Shown here piece after piece: positions 11,900 through 24,028 of a stretch of 64,000 nucleotides of DNA. Source of the stretch: Podospora pseudoanserina (Eukaryota > Ascomycota > Sordariomycetes > Sordariales > Podosporaceae); the NCBI RefSeq assembly GCF_035222485.1, contig NC_085921.1, forward strand, positions 1,674,001 through 1,738,000, read 5' to 3'. The notes beneath the pieces are model-generated. The model was not told the DNA's origin and did no database searches. It worked only from the letters and a program-made list of their open reading frames with translations. Each line of letters opens with the position of its first letter. The first letter of the stretch is position 1. The position numbers were made by a program, and so were the translations under genes.

Positions 11900-12784
11900 T
11901 CAGGTCGATGTCAACTCCATGTCGGCCACCACAGCTCTATGATCCGAGAGGTAGACCATGTCATCGAAGCGATTTGGCAGAATCCCAAAGTTGCGACTAG
12001 TAAACTGTTGCGATTCCCGAACAAAAAGAAAGTCAATTCTCTTGGGCGTCTCATCTGGCTCTCCAAAAGAGGTGTAAGTGATATCCCGGTTGCCGTACCG
12101 ATCATCTTGTTGCACAAGCTGAGAGATATCCGTCATGCCGGAATCAGGGGCGGCCAACACCTTGTAGGCTCCATCACTTGGTGTGCTGTTGAAATCGCCG
12201 CCGAGAAAAGCTGGTACTTGTGTCCCTTGGCTGGCCGAGGCCGTCCATGTTCGAGATATCTCCAGTAGCAGCTTGGCGCTTTCTTCCCGAGCTACTTTTC
12301 CGCGATGGTCGAAATGAGTACTCATGACTACCACACGAGCTCCAGTATCCTTGTGCCGGAATAATCCCACGGTAACAACTCGTTCCAAGGCAGCATCCCA
12401 ACCTTTGGATGGGAGATCAGGTGTCTTGGAAAGCCAATAAGTCTTTTGGCGTTCGCATTCCCAATGATCCACTCGGAAAAAGATGGGAGAGAATTCGCCA
12501 GCCTGTTTACCATCCTCCCGGCCTTGGCCGATATGACGCCAGGCATTCCCCAGCCTGTCCTGGATATCCGTGAGCTGAGAATAAAGAACTTCCTGGAGAC
12601 ATATGAAGGGCGAGTCTTGACCTGAGGTGATGAACTTCAACTGTGAGCAGAGCTTTGGACAGCGAATAGACCATGGCTCCTCACCCGGAACGGGGGTCTT
12701 GGTGGCATATCGAACATTGAAAGTAATGAGACGAATCGGAAGGGGGCCGCGTGTGGCGATGCCGGTTGAATTGGCGGTGCCCAT
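11900..12784 (-). CDS. Endonuclease/exonuclease/phosphatase-fold enzyme
   Basis: Intronless, 294 residues from the ATG at 12784 (two GTG codons precede it in frame). All signature blocks of the EEP (DNase I/AP endonuclease/inositol phosphatase) fold appear in order: RLITFNVRY near residue 20 (metal-ligand Asn23), ICLQEVLYSQL (catalytic Glu65), STHFDHRGKVAR near 155, FLGGDFNSTPSDGAY near 193 (Asp and Asn of the active site), RIDFLFVRE near 255, and YLSDHRAVVADMEL at the C-terminus (catalytic Asp-His). Active-site residues are therefore intact. No signal peptide or membrane segment is evident, so it is probably intracellular. The substrate cannot be read from sequence: fungal members include phosphodiesterases, deadenylase-like enzymes and nucleases. 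It is divergent from the 14.6-kb gene across 1.8 kb. Confidence 0.9.
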   Translation of the reverse strand: MGTANSTGIATRGPLPIRLITFNVRYATKTPVPGEEPWSIRCPKLCSQLKFITSGQDSPFICLQEVLYSQLTDIQDRLGNAWRHIGQGREDGKQAGEFSPIFFRVDHWECERQKTYWLSKTPDLPSKGWDAALERVVTVGLFRHKDTGARVVVMSTHFDHRGKVAREESAKLLLEISRTWTASASQGTQVPAFLGGDFNSTPSDGAYKVLAAPDSGMTDISQLVQQDDRYGNRDITYTSFGEPDETPKRIDFLFVRESQQFTSRNFGILPNRFDDMVYLSDHRAVVADMELTST

Positions 12785-14565
12785 CACCACTGCCTAAAGC
12801 AAATTCCTGGAACTGGTGCAAGCGGTCCTGAATGAGTGAATGGTTGCCTAGAAGGAATGGGCTCTTCACTGAAGAGGCGTAAAAGGGATAATACGATAGT
12901 GAATAAAAGAGATGAATGAAGATTGAGTGAAATTGAAGCCGAATCGATAGCCGTCTGGAAGCTGAAGGCTACGTTGTCAGAGCGTGTTCACAGTTGAACT
13001 TTGAGAAAGAAACGCGTCGTGGAAAAGAGACAAGGCCAACAGTGACAGGCAGCTGTCGCGTCAAGCTTTGTACTACGTCATTCTAGATAGGCTCTTATTA
13101 TGTAAGCAAGAACCCCGCAACCATCTGACCTCAAGTCCTCGACCGCCGATGACCTTTTTGGTCACAGGCCACCAAATTCAGAAACCACGGCATTTATTTG
13201 CACGACCATTTTGAGCTGATTACGTGCTTCGATCGTGTAACTTTGAGTTCTACATCCCGTATTTCCAACAGACCGAGATCTCCAAGTGGAAAAGTGCGGG
13301 AAACTGCAGTGTAATGCAAAGTGCAGAAGTTCTTGCAGCGTTCCTGCTTCGAGGCTGACCTCCCACGAGCTGTGACTCGTCAGCATTTGCTCGTCGTCTC
13401 GATCTTTTTTTCTTCGATCGATTCATGGGAAAGGAACCTTGATGACTTGCTCCGATCATCTGTCCCCCAAAGGGTCTTGGCAGAGATCCTGCAGGTACGT
13501 TCTGCCTCACCTTCATCGCCCCCTCATCTTGTATGAGACGATCAGAAGCCTGTATATCCTCTTCCAAATACTCCATACTATCATCCTGACGGGATTTAGA
13601 AAATCACTGGTGTACTCGGCATCTTTCTGATATCTCCGGGAGGGTGTGCTCGTTGGACAATCAGATATCGAATCCCACTACTAACCTGGTCGGTGTCTCA
13701 GCTCAGCCGGCTGAGTTGTATGTCACAAGCCAATCTATGACAACCTTCACGAAAGTAATTCCCCGCATGCTCGTAGTCTACTTTGGCATTTCCAAGGCCC
13801 AAATCCCATACCTGCCGGTTTCGAGTCACCATCCACGCCATTCTCGAAATGTTCCAAGTTTAATCAACCCACATGGTGATCCCCGTGATGGTCCGCATAG
13901 TCTTGGTGTCTCTGAACCTCTCACCAAAATCGGCAATCTTCTTCAGACTAGCCATGGTTAATTCACCCTAGGCCGCGAAAGGCGCAGCCACACCTTAGAG
14001 CGAATGGGCGAATGACCCCACTCACACACGGCCATCGGCCGAGTTCGAAGTTGGTGTGTATGGCATCCTGTGGGTGGCCGTCAAGAAAACAGACAGGTCA
14101 CTTTTCACTCCACAAGGCAGCATCTGAGCGGTAATCATCACTAGGGAACTTTGACCGGTGACTCTGCGTATACCCGACCATCCATGGCTTTTTTTTGTTA
14201 TTATGCCTCTGATGGAAGATGGTGGGCATGTAAGGAACACTAGCTGCGGTCATTTGAACTTTTGGGATAGTATATATCAACTGCGACGTTGCCGCCTTTT
14301 GGGGACCCATCCACTCATCTCTCTCTTGTTTCGTTCACTCTCTGTTGATCGAGTTCCACGGCAGTTGGGGACAGACACACAGAACGTCTGTGTGCGGCCT
14401 CTCTCGTTTCGGAAAGTCTATTATTTGATAGGACATCGACTCGTGTCTTTCTAAGCCAGTCGACACACAAGGGCGGCTCGACGGTAAAAACGAAGAATCT
14501 CATGCTTTGATCGGGTCAGACGAATACGCGGCGGGGGGTATATATCTACCCTCATTTGAGACATC
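12785..14565. other. Intergenic divergent promoter region
   Basis: 1.8 kb between the EEP-fold gene (-) and the small disordered-protein gene (+). No gene supported. A TATA-like GTATATATCT at 14538-14547 lies only about 20 bp before the downstream ATG, too close for an ordinary core promoter unless transcription starts at or beyond that ATG. Confidence 0.55.
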
Positions 14566-15390
14566 ATGTCTTCCTCCCGATACTCGACGACAACCAGCTC
14601 AACCAACCCATCAAAATACTCCTATTCTCCAGCAGCACAGTCTAGCTATTCCTCTTCCCGCCCAGGTCAACGCCCCTCTCCATTCCAACCACCCTCCCAA
14701 CCAGCCCTCAAACCAACACACCTCTCCTCCCCCTTGCCAGACGACAACGACGACGACTTCTCCCTCACAATGCCAGGCATCGATCCCCTCTCCTTCTTCC
14801 TCACCCCCCCAACCCCCTCGGCCCCCTACCCACAGGACGACGACACGGCCATGCTCGACTTTGACTACTTTGACTACTCGGCTGGCATCGACGATTCTTC
14901 TTCAGCCGACGTCAGGAGCGTCAGCCCCTCAAGCCTAGCAGGCTTCTCCCGCCCTGACGGCCCGCGCCCCCCTACTCCCCCTCGGGTCTCCTCCCCTGCT
15001 GTGAGCACCCCCGATTTGGAGTTTGACTACGGGAGCTTGGGAGCCAGCCCGGAAGGTGACACGCTCATGGAGGAATACTACCGCCATCGGATGGGCGGTT
15101 ATGGGGGTGTTCCGCTTTTGTTGAAGGACTTTACCAATGCTGCTGGGGGGAACAAGAAGAGGGGGAAGTTTACCAAGGGGAGTGGGGGGGAGAGGCATGC
15201 GGGGCATCACCATGTCTGGAGGGAGCCGAGTCCGGATGTTTGGAGTATTGAGGAGGATCCGAGGGAGGAGGAAACGGGGGTGGTGGATGTTAAGAAGAAG
15301 GGAAAGGGGACTACTAGGGGGGGTGGGAAGGGGAAGATGGTGAAGAGGGTGAGGTTTGTTTTGCCTGGGGAGGAGGAGGGGGTTTACTGA
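14566..15390 (+). CDS. Small disordered acidic/Ser-Pro-rich protein, unknown function
   Basis: Intronless 274-residue frame from the ATG at 14566. The N-terminus is Ser/Tyr/Thr-rich (MSSSRYSTTTSSTNPSKYS), followed by LPDDNDDDFSLTMPGIDPL, an aromatic/acidic patch (AMLDFDYFDYSAGIDD), a second one (TPDLEFDYGSL), then EEYYRHRMGGYGGVPLLLKDFTNA-like sequence and a Lys/Gly-rich basic tail with KMVKRVRFVLPGEEEG. The alternating acidic-aromatic patches resemble transcriptional activation-type segments, and the VKRVRF tail resembles an RVxF-like phosphatase-docking motif; both are inferences. No family is recognised. An opposite-strand frame at 14935-15423 is a codon-bias shadow. Confidence 0.7.
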   Translation: MSSSRYSTTTSSTNPSKYSYSPAAQSSYSSSRPGQRPSPFQPPSQPALKPTHLSSPLPDDNDDDFSLTMPGIDPLSFFLTPPTPSAPYPQDDDTAMLDFDYFDYSAGIDDSSSADVRSVSPSSLAGFSRPDGPRPPTPPRVSSPAVSTPDLEFDYGSLGASPEGDTLMEEYYRHRMGGYGGVPLLLKDFTNAAGGNKKRGKFTKGSGGERHAGHHHVWREPSPDVWSIEEDPREEETGVVDVKKKGKGTTRGGGKGKMVKRVRFVLPGEEEGVY

Positions 15391-17805
15391 TTTGCTTTTT
15401 TTGAGTAAACATGTATACTGCATCTTTTGGTGGTTTGTTGTTGCATTTTGAGATGCATTTTTTTTTTCTTTTTTTTCTTTTTTTTTAATCTTTGGAATAG
15501 GATTACCCCCTTACTTAGAGTATTGGGTTTGCATTGGGAGGATTTCCTTGAGTGCTTGTATGGAGGTTATCTACTGCATCTCATCCGGTTTCATTTTCTC
15601 CTGCTTTTTCCTAACCGCATGTTTGGTGTTGGCTGGCTCTTTGGCTCTTCGGGGTAAGGGATTCTCATCATCATCCCCGTTGTAATTGCATTGATCATCA
15701 TCATAGGAGGATACATCCATACAGGTTGATACCAGGTTGGCATTTTCTGATCTCCATACCTCCCATGGTTTATATCTTGGGGGTTCTTACATCTATCTAC
15801 ATGTTTCCAAGATACTTTTTGCTTCGCAGCACAAAATACGAGATTCTGCAGTTTTTCCCCCTTACAAACATGGATGTCTGTCGTATGAATTATATGTCTC
15901 AGCCCTCTGAGGGAATTATATGCCCGTGAAGAGGTCACCGAGTGTTACCTTTGCACCTGGCTTTTTGTACAAACCATCGAGATCCCCCCCCTATATCTTC
16001 CGAAAAGCCACCCGGAATCATGAGTTGTGCAGTGCTACATGGGCTGAGAACAAGTGTGTGTATGTGATACGGAGGTCCGGGATCAGATGAAATCTTGAAT
16101 GTCGAGCTTGGATCTTGATTTTATCAGAATTTCAGATGAACGCGGTGGTGCTGTGTGTTTCCTTGGTTTTACGAGAGCGATTGTAACATATAACTCGGCC
16201 ATGCTATGATTACGAAGACATCCTTTTTCTCTCCTGGTGGGGGTGGGTCTGTGTGGTGTCGTGTGGTCACCACCAACTTGTTTTGAGTGTGTACCAAGGT
16301 GAGATGGGACGGTTCACCGCGTGAAAGAGGGCTTACGACTTGCGATGACTTGTGACCTTTGAATGTGATACGTGATTGGAGTGGGTGTTAGTAAGGGGAG
16401 GTGAGAGAGAGAGGGAGGCTTATCGTTATCAACGGGATTTGTTGGTCGTCGGCAGTGGTTGCATTTATTTTTATCGCGGCAGGCCGGCGGCGGCATTTGG
16501 CTGATCCCGGCATCCGATGGTGAGTTTGCTGGCCCCACTGCCCGCTGTGCTTGTCCTTGGTTCCCTGTCTGCGGGAACATCGCGCAAACATCGATGGGCC
16601 CGGGAACGGAGAGCATCGGCAAGGTCCACTCGAGGATGGCTTGGAAAAGGGTTCATGGGTTGATGATGATGATGTCAGGGCCACGTTGAAAGGGTTAGAC
16701 ATGGGCGATGCAGGTGGGAGGGTCAGTGAGATATCGGACTATAGTCGGAGAGCCTATTACTGCTCTGTGATATGTGCCAACAAGACTGTGTGACACGGGG
16801 TCTGATAAAAGATGAGATGGGATGGCATCGATAGCTATCAGATGAAAGCGCCAATGCGCACTTGCCGAGGGAATATTCTTCAAGACATCGATGGTCTGCG
16901 AGTTTGCGCAGCTGACAGGTTGGACAGAGGAGCTCCGGGTGATTTGACGCTGATTGGTGCATTGGATCCCGACTGAGGTGGGTGTGGGTGTCTGTCAGAC
17001 CAAGGAAAGCTCTTCTGCAAGGGTGGAGCGATGGGGCGCTGAGAGGCTGCGATTTGTTTATGTCTGAGACGATTGTTTATCTCGATTGGCCCAGCTGACG
17101 GCGGCGCTGTGTCTTGCCTTGGAGGAGCTTGCTTTGGACCGCAGGCGGCGCGGCTTTCCTTTCCATGATCCATCGATTGAATCCTCATTCCTCTGCTGTT
17201 CTTCACGCTGTCGCTGTCACTGCTGCCCCACGGGTGCTTACTTTCCACTACCGTAGTAGACGCTGTCTCGCAGCTAACCCCCGCCGTCGCCGCTTCTCAG
17301 GGTCCCCCTAAACTGCAGCGGCCCGCCAGGCCAATCCATCCGTCCTTGCTGCTTTGCACAACGTCACTGCATCTCTCCTCCGGCCAGGAACTCCCGACGC
17401 TGCCGTTCCAGGCTCACGGCCGGCTTCACTTCTCGCCCTACTAGGTGCGCGAATTTGAATTTCTCTTCGAGTGGCAGATGGTCAGGATGAGCTCATCAAG
17501 GTGAAAAGCGGTAAAAACCACAGGTGGGTTGCCCTGGTTTTTGTTTGTTGACTTTCCACCAAAATCGCCAGGCCCAGCTTGGGACATGCATCACCCGATT
17601 GGATAGCTGCCAGCTCCGCTTCGATAGTTCAGTTACGAGTGGATGCTTGTTTTGGCCCATCTTCCGATCAACAAAATTTATTTCTGAATCGGCTCATGTC
17701 ATGATCATTGGGGAAGACCTTGAGAGAATGCTGTCTCATCAGAGTCATAGCTGTTGTTGCTGCCATTGCTAACAAACACTCTTTCACCCCGACAGAAGCG
17801 GAATC
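15391..17805. other. Intergenic, 3' flank and promoter of the large gene
   Basis: 2.4 kb without a supported gene. T-rich tract at 15460-15486 just after the upstream gene, probably terminator-proximal. Nothing else structured was seen. Confidence 0.55.
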
Positions 17806-20800
17806 ATGACGCCGCCGGCCAAAGAAGAGGAAGAGGATCCCTCCAACACACCGATTGCTACAGCGGCGCGCCGCCATTCCACACCCGCCAAACCAACAAC
17901 CACGGCAAAGACACCCAAGAGCGCACCCGCTACCTCGAACAATGCATCAACACAGAAGAAAAAGCCGGAGCCCTCGCTGCTCACGGACTTCTTCCTGGGC
18001 CGCCCCTCACCAGCCCGCCTCGCCGCAATGAAACAGCGCCGGAAGAGTATGGCAGCCGACGCTGCGCATGTACGGGAAGAGTTGCGTCAGGAGATGCGGG
18101 CCGCTGCTGTCCGGAGACTTCAACAACCCAACGGCGTAACAGACAGAGTGAAGGCCTGGCAGAAGAAGAACGCGGCCGCTATGAAGGAAGCAGGTGGACC
18201 GCCACGAGCCGAGAGCGTTGCGAGCGAACCGACCGAATTTGCTGCCAACCTCCCCCCTGAGAGCGTGACCGAAGAGGACCGAGAACGGATCAAGTGGCGG
18301 AAAAAGGCCAAGAAAAAAAAACCAAAAGACGACAAGATTGAGGTGATCGAAGACGACGACGACGACGATGATGATGATGATGATGATGGCGATGGCGAGG
18401 AGACAGAAAAGGAGCAGCAGCCATCCGGGACCAAGGCTGGTCCATCGGCATCCAAACCAATCCCGGCCAAGGACGCGCCCAAAAAGCGGATTATTAGTGA
18501 CGACCACTGGATGAAGCGTAGGCAGGGCAGGAGTCCGCCACGGACAGGTGCTCCGAGGACCAAAGCCGAAGGGAGCCCCACGCCAATTCCAAAGGATTTC
18601 CTCCAAAAGACGGCAAAGAACCCAACAATTCAAAGCAAAATAAAGGACTGGGCGGCGAGGGTAGAGCCACCAGATCCCGGACAGGCTCCACCGCCAATTC
18701 CTCGAGTGAAGCACTACCGCCATAAATCCGGGGCGACTATAGCAGTAGAAGAGGATATTGCCAGCATGGCCGCTTCAGAGCCATCATTCCGACCCAAATC
18801 CATGTCCTCACTCGACGACGGTATTCGAGTCAAGCCTTTGAACATAAAAAAGCAAACCAACGAAACCGACGACGGGATTCGTGTCTATCCACTTCGGAAA
18901 AAAAGGGACTCTGCCGATGAAGCGTCTCAACCGAAAAAGAAGGAGCCCGACGATGACGGGATACGTGTACGCCCAACAAAAAGCGACAATGAGGAGGGTG
19001 TGCGGGTGAAGCCAGCTGAAACCAAAAGCGAGTCATCTGCGCATAGTAAAAAGAAGGAACCTGCGGACGACGGGATCCGTGTAACGCCTTCTGAGGGGAA
19101 GGAAGATGAGCCAAAGCGCACCAAGAAGAAGGATCTGGATGATGATGGGATCCGTGTGAGGCCGGTCACAGATGATGAGATGAAGCATCCCAAAAAGAAG
19201 GAACCCCCTAGCGTGGGAATGCGTCTGAAGCCGGCTGATAGCTTGAAACTGAAGCGCAAAAAGAAGAAGGCACCCGAAGACGACGGCATACGGGTGCGGC
19301 CGGTGGAGAGCAACGATGATGGCATCCGTGTAAAGCCCGTTGTCAGAGATTCATCGCACCCAGACGACGGCATCCGTGTTCAGCCGAGCGAACCATCGTC
19401 CTCTGAGGCACACACCCGTCGAAGCAGACCTTACTCTAGTTCTGCTGAAAAGTTAAAGAGAGCGCAAAGCAAGCGAAGAGAGGAAGCTGCTGAGGATGTC
19501 ATTGAGGTTATCGAAGAGGCTGAAACTGAGCTATCTGTCGAGCCGCCCCTGAAGAGGAAGAATTCCCTCCGAAACTCTAGGCGTAGAAAAAGCCAGAGTC
19601 CCCCAGCCGGCACCAAGGCTCGGTCTCGAAATGGACGAGACTCGCCGGAAGTGGTGCCCATTCCCACCTGGCCAACGGCAGAATCCGATGAGGAGTCAGA
19701 CAGGGTGCCCCCGACTGTCCTTGGCAACAAGTCTTTGGCTGAGATTCCGTTCGGGTACTCGGCATTCAGCGTGCTCGATTTGCCATCGAGTGGCAATCCT
19801 GATAGGAGCATTCCCAAGAAGCCAAAGGCTCAGCGCAACCCCAGTTTCAAGGCGGTGCCAAAGGTGTTCAAGAAGGTTGTTGAGGGAGCCAAAGAGATCA
19901 TCCAAGAGAGCCTCGAGCCACCGCGGCCACCGCCGGCGGCTAACAAACCGGCCAGCATAGAGTCCTGGCTGAACAACACGGTTGATCCTTTTGTCCAGGC
20001 TTCGCCAACAACAGAAACAGCAACGGTCGCAGATACACATATCAGCAGCGAACCGCCCATAAGGGAATCGCGTGAGACACTGGAACCACCGGTAAAGCCC
20101 GAAAGTCGACCAGCTGCCGAGAAGCGGCCAAAGGAAGAAGGAAAAAAGGCGAAGGAAAAAGAGGCAGCAGCACCGGCCCCTACACCATCTTCGAAAAGGC
20201 CAAAGACCCCAAAGTCAGACAGTAGCAAGGGCAAGGCAAGCTCGCAGGGCGAAGACAGCGATGCGACAGCGAAAAAGACGAAATCACCGGTCAACCAGGA
20301 GGGTCTGAAGAGGAGGCGGGCCACCAGAGGAGCTCCAGTTCCTGCGAAATCTGGAGTGAAGAAGCCTCTCAGAGAAATCCTCAAAGATGCCTTCCGCGGT
20401 GAATCGGGCGGTTACAAGCTTCCCCCTGCAGTTTATCCCAGTTGTGAGGCTTCCGAGTACGACGATGAGTACTCTGAGTACACGGAATCAGAAGTCAGCA
20501 CAGAGCGCCCTGGGTCTTCCCACAAGAGGCCTATCTCGGACTACTCGTCATATTACTCGTCTAACTACGACTCACTCTTGTCTTCGGACGTGTCTGCTCA
20601 GGAGCCACCACGCAGAAGACCCCCTCCCGTCAATGGCGGTGGGCATGAATTGTCAACTATTATTTCTGAAGAGGCTAGTACCGTGAGCGCGACGGATACC
20701 ATGTCCGAGATCTCTCACACCACCGTCACGCAACCCACAGCAACACCACTCACAGAAAGAACCGAGCTCTCTCGTCACCGAAGTCACAGGGGAAGCCGGA

Positions 20801-23800
20801 AGGGCGGGAGCTTAAAACGCCGCCTCACCAAACATTCGGACATGATATCAGTATTATCACTGCCTGACACGGGCGAACTCGTCCCGCCCAGTCGATCAAG
20901 AAGCGTAAAGTCCTCCCGCAGCCTCCACCGCAGGCCAAGCAGGGTGGACAGGGGCAGGATTGACGAGCTCCTAGACGAGTTTGCCGACGATGAGTACTTT
21001 TACCAGCGCGAGCTGAAGACCTTGGTGGACGGTGTGATTCCGGTGCTGTTGACACACGTCCTTCGCGGTGACAGCCTCTTTGGCCGTTCCGAGGCTGGCA
21101 GGAACAAGGCTGATGCCATGGCCAAGTCTGTGGTCAACATGGGTGTGGTGCTGGAGAAACTCAAGAGCTCCCATAAGCAGGTGCCGCTCGAGAACATTTA
21201 TCACCTCCTGACGTGGATGGAGGATGTATCGCCGCTTTATGACAGTTATGTTGACGTTTGGCGGCTTGGGTTTCAGGGTCTTATTATCAACCTTGCGCCC
21301 AAATTGAAGGGCATGAATGATAATGATTCGCTCTTGAACGCGCTGCCCATCAATGAGGATGGTGATATTATTGGGGAGAATGGGGAGAGGGTGGATGTGG
21401 CGTTTTTGTTGAAGAGGCCCCTGATTCGGCTCAAGTGGATGACGAAATTCCTTAGGGTAAGTTGATACTGCTATATAGCTCTGGTCCTTTCAATTGTGAG
21501 AGGTGGGTGGGGGCGAAACTTGTTACTGATGTTGCCATGTCTAGGCTGCTGTGCTTGTCGTTAATACTTCTGACACGGAGCATCTGCTCTCGGTATTCGA
21601 GTCCCTTCAGGAAAAGGCTCGCAAGCGGCACCGAGAGGAGAATGCTCGTATCACGGACGAGGATGCAAGAAATACGGACACCACTCGTGCTCGAGACCTG
21701 CGCACTCTGATGCCTCTTGATGGGGTGGGCATTGAGCAGACGCGCCAGGTCGCTGCGCTGGATGTGTTCGCGCTCGATCTGGACCATTCTACCGGGCAAC
21801 GACTCGAGTGTCAAGTTGAGATGATTCACCGAGATAAGCCCGATGTTCCTGCCGATAAAGGAGATGTTTTGATCAGGGAGATTGGCAACGATTCTAGATC
21901 GTGGCTACTGTTCCCACCTGTGCCCATGGCGTACATTTCTGCTCGTCCTAGCGAGACGGATCAGGCTCTGGTGGTCATGATTCGTGGAACTCACAATGGA
22001 GTGGAGTGGTATGAACTATTGAAGCTATCCACAAACAGTGAGGAGCAAATTACTTTTTGGCTGGATGTTCTGGGAAGCAGCCCCATGCCGCCACTCACTC
22101 GCCGGCGGCCAACAAGTGCTGTCATGGGCAGCACTTCGCCCAAGCCAGAAGATATTCCAGTTGGCGAACGCAAGCTTGGGTCTGATAGACCTACCACCCC
22201 TTCGCGTTACCGCCCACGAAAGGTGGTGGAGTCTCCTCCCAGCTCTCCTGCTCATGATGATGCAGATGTGTCGCCTGGGCGGACACCTACCAGAGCCACA
22301 TTTGCGCAGCATCACCCGCCGGAGGAGAGAGATGAAGCTCGCTGGGAGGGCCCGTCGTCCTACGACACCCCAAAAGCCTCGAGACCGGCACCCAACACGA
22401 CCCCCTTTCGCGAGGATGGCGCCCCTCCTCCGCCTATCCACCGGACTCTTAGCGAAAAGTCTAACAAGCTTGCTCCCCCGGTTGATCTCAAGGTCACTCG
22501 GGTCAAGCGCCGAGGGTCGTCGCCGCTCAAGCACGAGTACCACCCGTCCGATGTGTCGTCTGACAGCTCGACCGAGGTGAGCGAGGATTCAGAATCTTCG
22601 TCGTCTTCCAGCGATGAGCTTGATGAGGATGAGGTGCCGGACACGATCCCTGGGTACAGCATCAAGACCGCGCCGCAGGTCGCTTCCGTCGAGACGGTGG
22701 TGTCGGATGATAATAGCATCACGCCTGATCATTCCGCTTCGCAGGTCGGGGTTTCGAGTCAGGCGGCCGAGAAGCAAGAGGGGGAGGAGGGGCAGAAATT
22801 TGTGGCTTCTGTCTCGTATTGGTCTTCCAAGAAGGGGATGTGGAAGGATATTGTCAGCGGTGGCATGACGTCTATTGTTGTGCGTCCTGGTGTTATGGAG
22901 GTTCACCGGCTGAGCAAGGAGCAATCCAAGGCTTATCCTCTGCAGTCGTCGGGTACTTCAGAGGTGGACATTTCCCACCAGGACGCTGGGAGCAGCGCCC
23001 CGCTTATCGCGCTGATTCTTACGCCGGTGGTTATGATCCGCCGCAGCACGGCGCTGGATCTGGAAGTCAGGAGTGTGGCTTCGCCCGAGTCGAGGCTCAA
23101 GACTGACAGCACGATGTATCGGTTCCGCGCTGGGACGCAGACGGAAGCGCACAGTTTGTATGAGGCGGTTCACTTGAGCAGGTTGAATAATGCTAGGTAC
23201 ATTCAGCTTGCCGAAGAGGCAAGAGTCAGATCGTTCGGCACGGCGACGGGGGTTCCCGGGGAGGGGAGTGCGGATGGGGACGGGAGCAGCAGGAGACGGA
23301 GCTGGTTCGGGAGGAAGAATTCTTACCGGGCGAGCACGCGGGCGCCGAGCGTGTCGCAGCATAGCATGTCGAGCACCATCTCGGCGGGGAGCTTTTTGAG
23401 GAGGCTGCTGGGAGGGGGGAACAATACCTTTAATATTGAGGAGTCGACGTTGGATAAGCCGCCTAGGATGAGCACGGGCACTGTTGGGTACTCGTCTGGT
23501 GCTTCTTCCGGGGAGGGGGCGAGCACGCCGCCCAGGAGCGTCAACATGTCGTTGTCGGGGTCTGCCTCCCGGGCGTGGTCGACGGGTTTGGCGAAACCTT
23601 TCAGTCCTGATCAGCCGTTGGAGATTCGCTGCCATCTTAATGTGCAGAATAATCGGTGGTTGGACAAGGGGGATTGCATCCTGCACATCTCGCGCCCACC
23701 TCCGGGAGTCAGGCAGGAGCTTTCGCTTTATCACGGGTTGGAGAAAAGGATCATTGTTACGCATGCGAGCAAGAAGGTGGGGGATAAGCCGTTGATACTG

Positions 23801-24028
23801 CTGGATGCGGTGCTGGGGAGCAAGTGTTTCAGTCTTTTGGGGAGCAAGGGGGTGATGTGCTCTGTGTGGGAGGACTTGAGGGATGAGGAGGGGAATGTGG
23901 GTGTTGCGCCGAGGATGGGGGGTTTGAGCGGACGGGTGACGAAGTGGTGTTTTCAGTGTAGGAATAGTCAGCAGGCGGATTGGATCATGTGGCTCGTCAC
24001 GGCTGAGGTGGAGGGGTTGGTTGTTTAG
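17806..24028 (+). CDS. 2044-residue DH/PH-like protein with ten DDGIRVxP motifs
   Basis: Two exons, 17806-21456 and 21545-24028, joined in phase 0 by an 88-bp intron (donor GTAAGT, acceptor GTCTAG). Residues 1-1040 are mostly disordered: basic Ser/Thr/Pro stretches, a poly-Asp run near residue 185 and ten copies of [DE][DE]GIRV[KRYTQ]P between about 337 and 528. From about 1045 a helical domain begins (RIDELLDEFADDEYFYQREL, VDGVIPVLLTHVL, NIYHLLTWMEDVSPLYDSYV), whose hydrophobic spacing resembles a degenerate DH (RhoGEF) domain, running across the intron. A PH-like segment follows (about 1310-1400, ending EEQITFWLDVLGS). Another block near 1636 (VASVSYWSSKKGMWKDI) precedes a final PH-like domain at about 1909-2040 with KWCFQCRNSQQADWIMWLV. 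A cortical scaffold or Rho regulator is plausible but inferred; related fungal proteins are often loosely labelled splicing coactivators because of the basic repeats. The frame stays open for 102 codons after the TAG. Confidence 0.85.
18352..18390 (+). repeat. GAC/GAT trinucleotide run coding poly-Asp
   Basis: In-frame Asp codon run inside the large DH/PH-like gene, changing from GAC to GAT codons along its length, encoding about twelve consecutive Asp residues. Confidence 0.9.
18814..19390 (+). repeat. Ten-copy DDGIRVxP coding repeat
   Basis: Ten irregularly spaced copies of a nine-residue motif (variants DDGIRVKPL, DDGIRVYPL, EEGVRVKPA, DDGIRVTPS, SVGMRLKPA and others), separated by 8-25 residue Lys/Glu-rich linkers, several of which share KKKEP. 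Codon usage differs between copies (GGC, GGT, GGG and GGA for the Gly), so the copies are old and constrained at the protein level rather than recent duplications. Confidence 0.9.

Noticed and set aside
14538-14547. TATA-like sequence before the small disordered-protein gene
   Set aside because: Only about 20 bp before the chosen ATG, so it cannot act as an ordinary TATA box for that start; left as a note.
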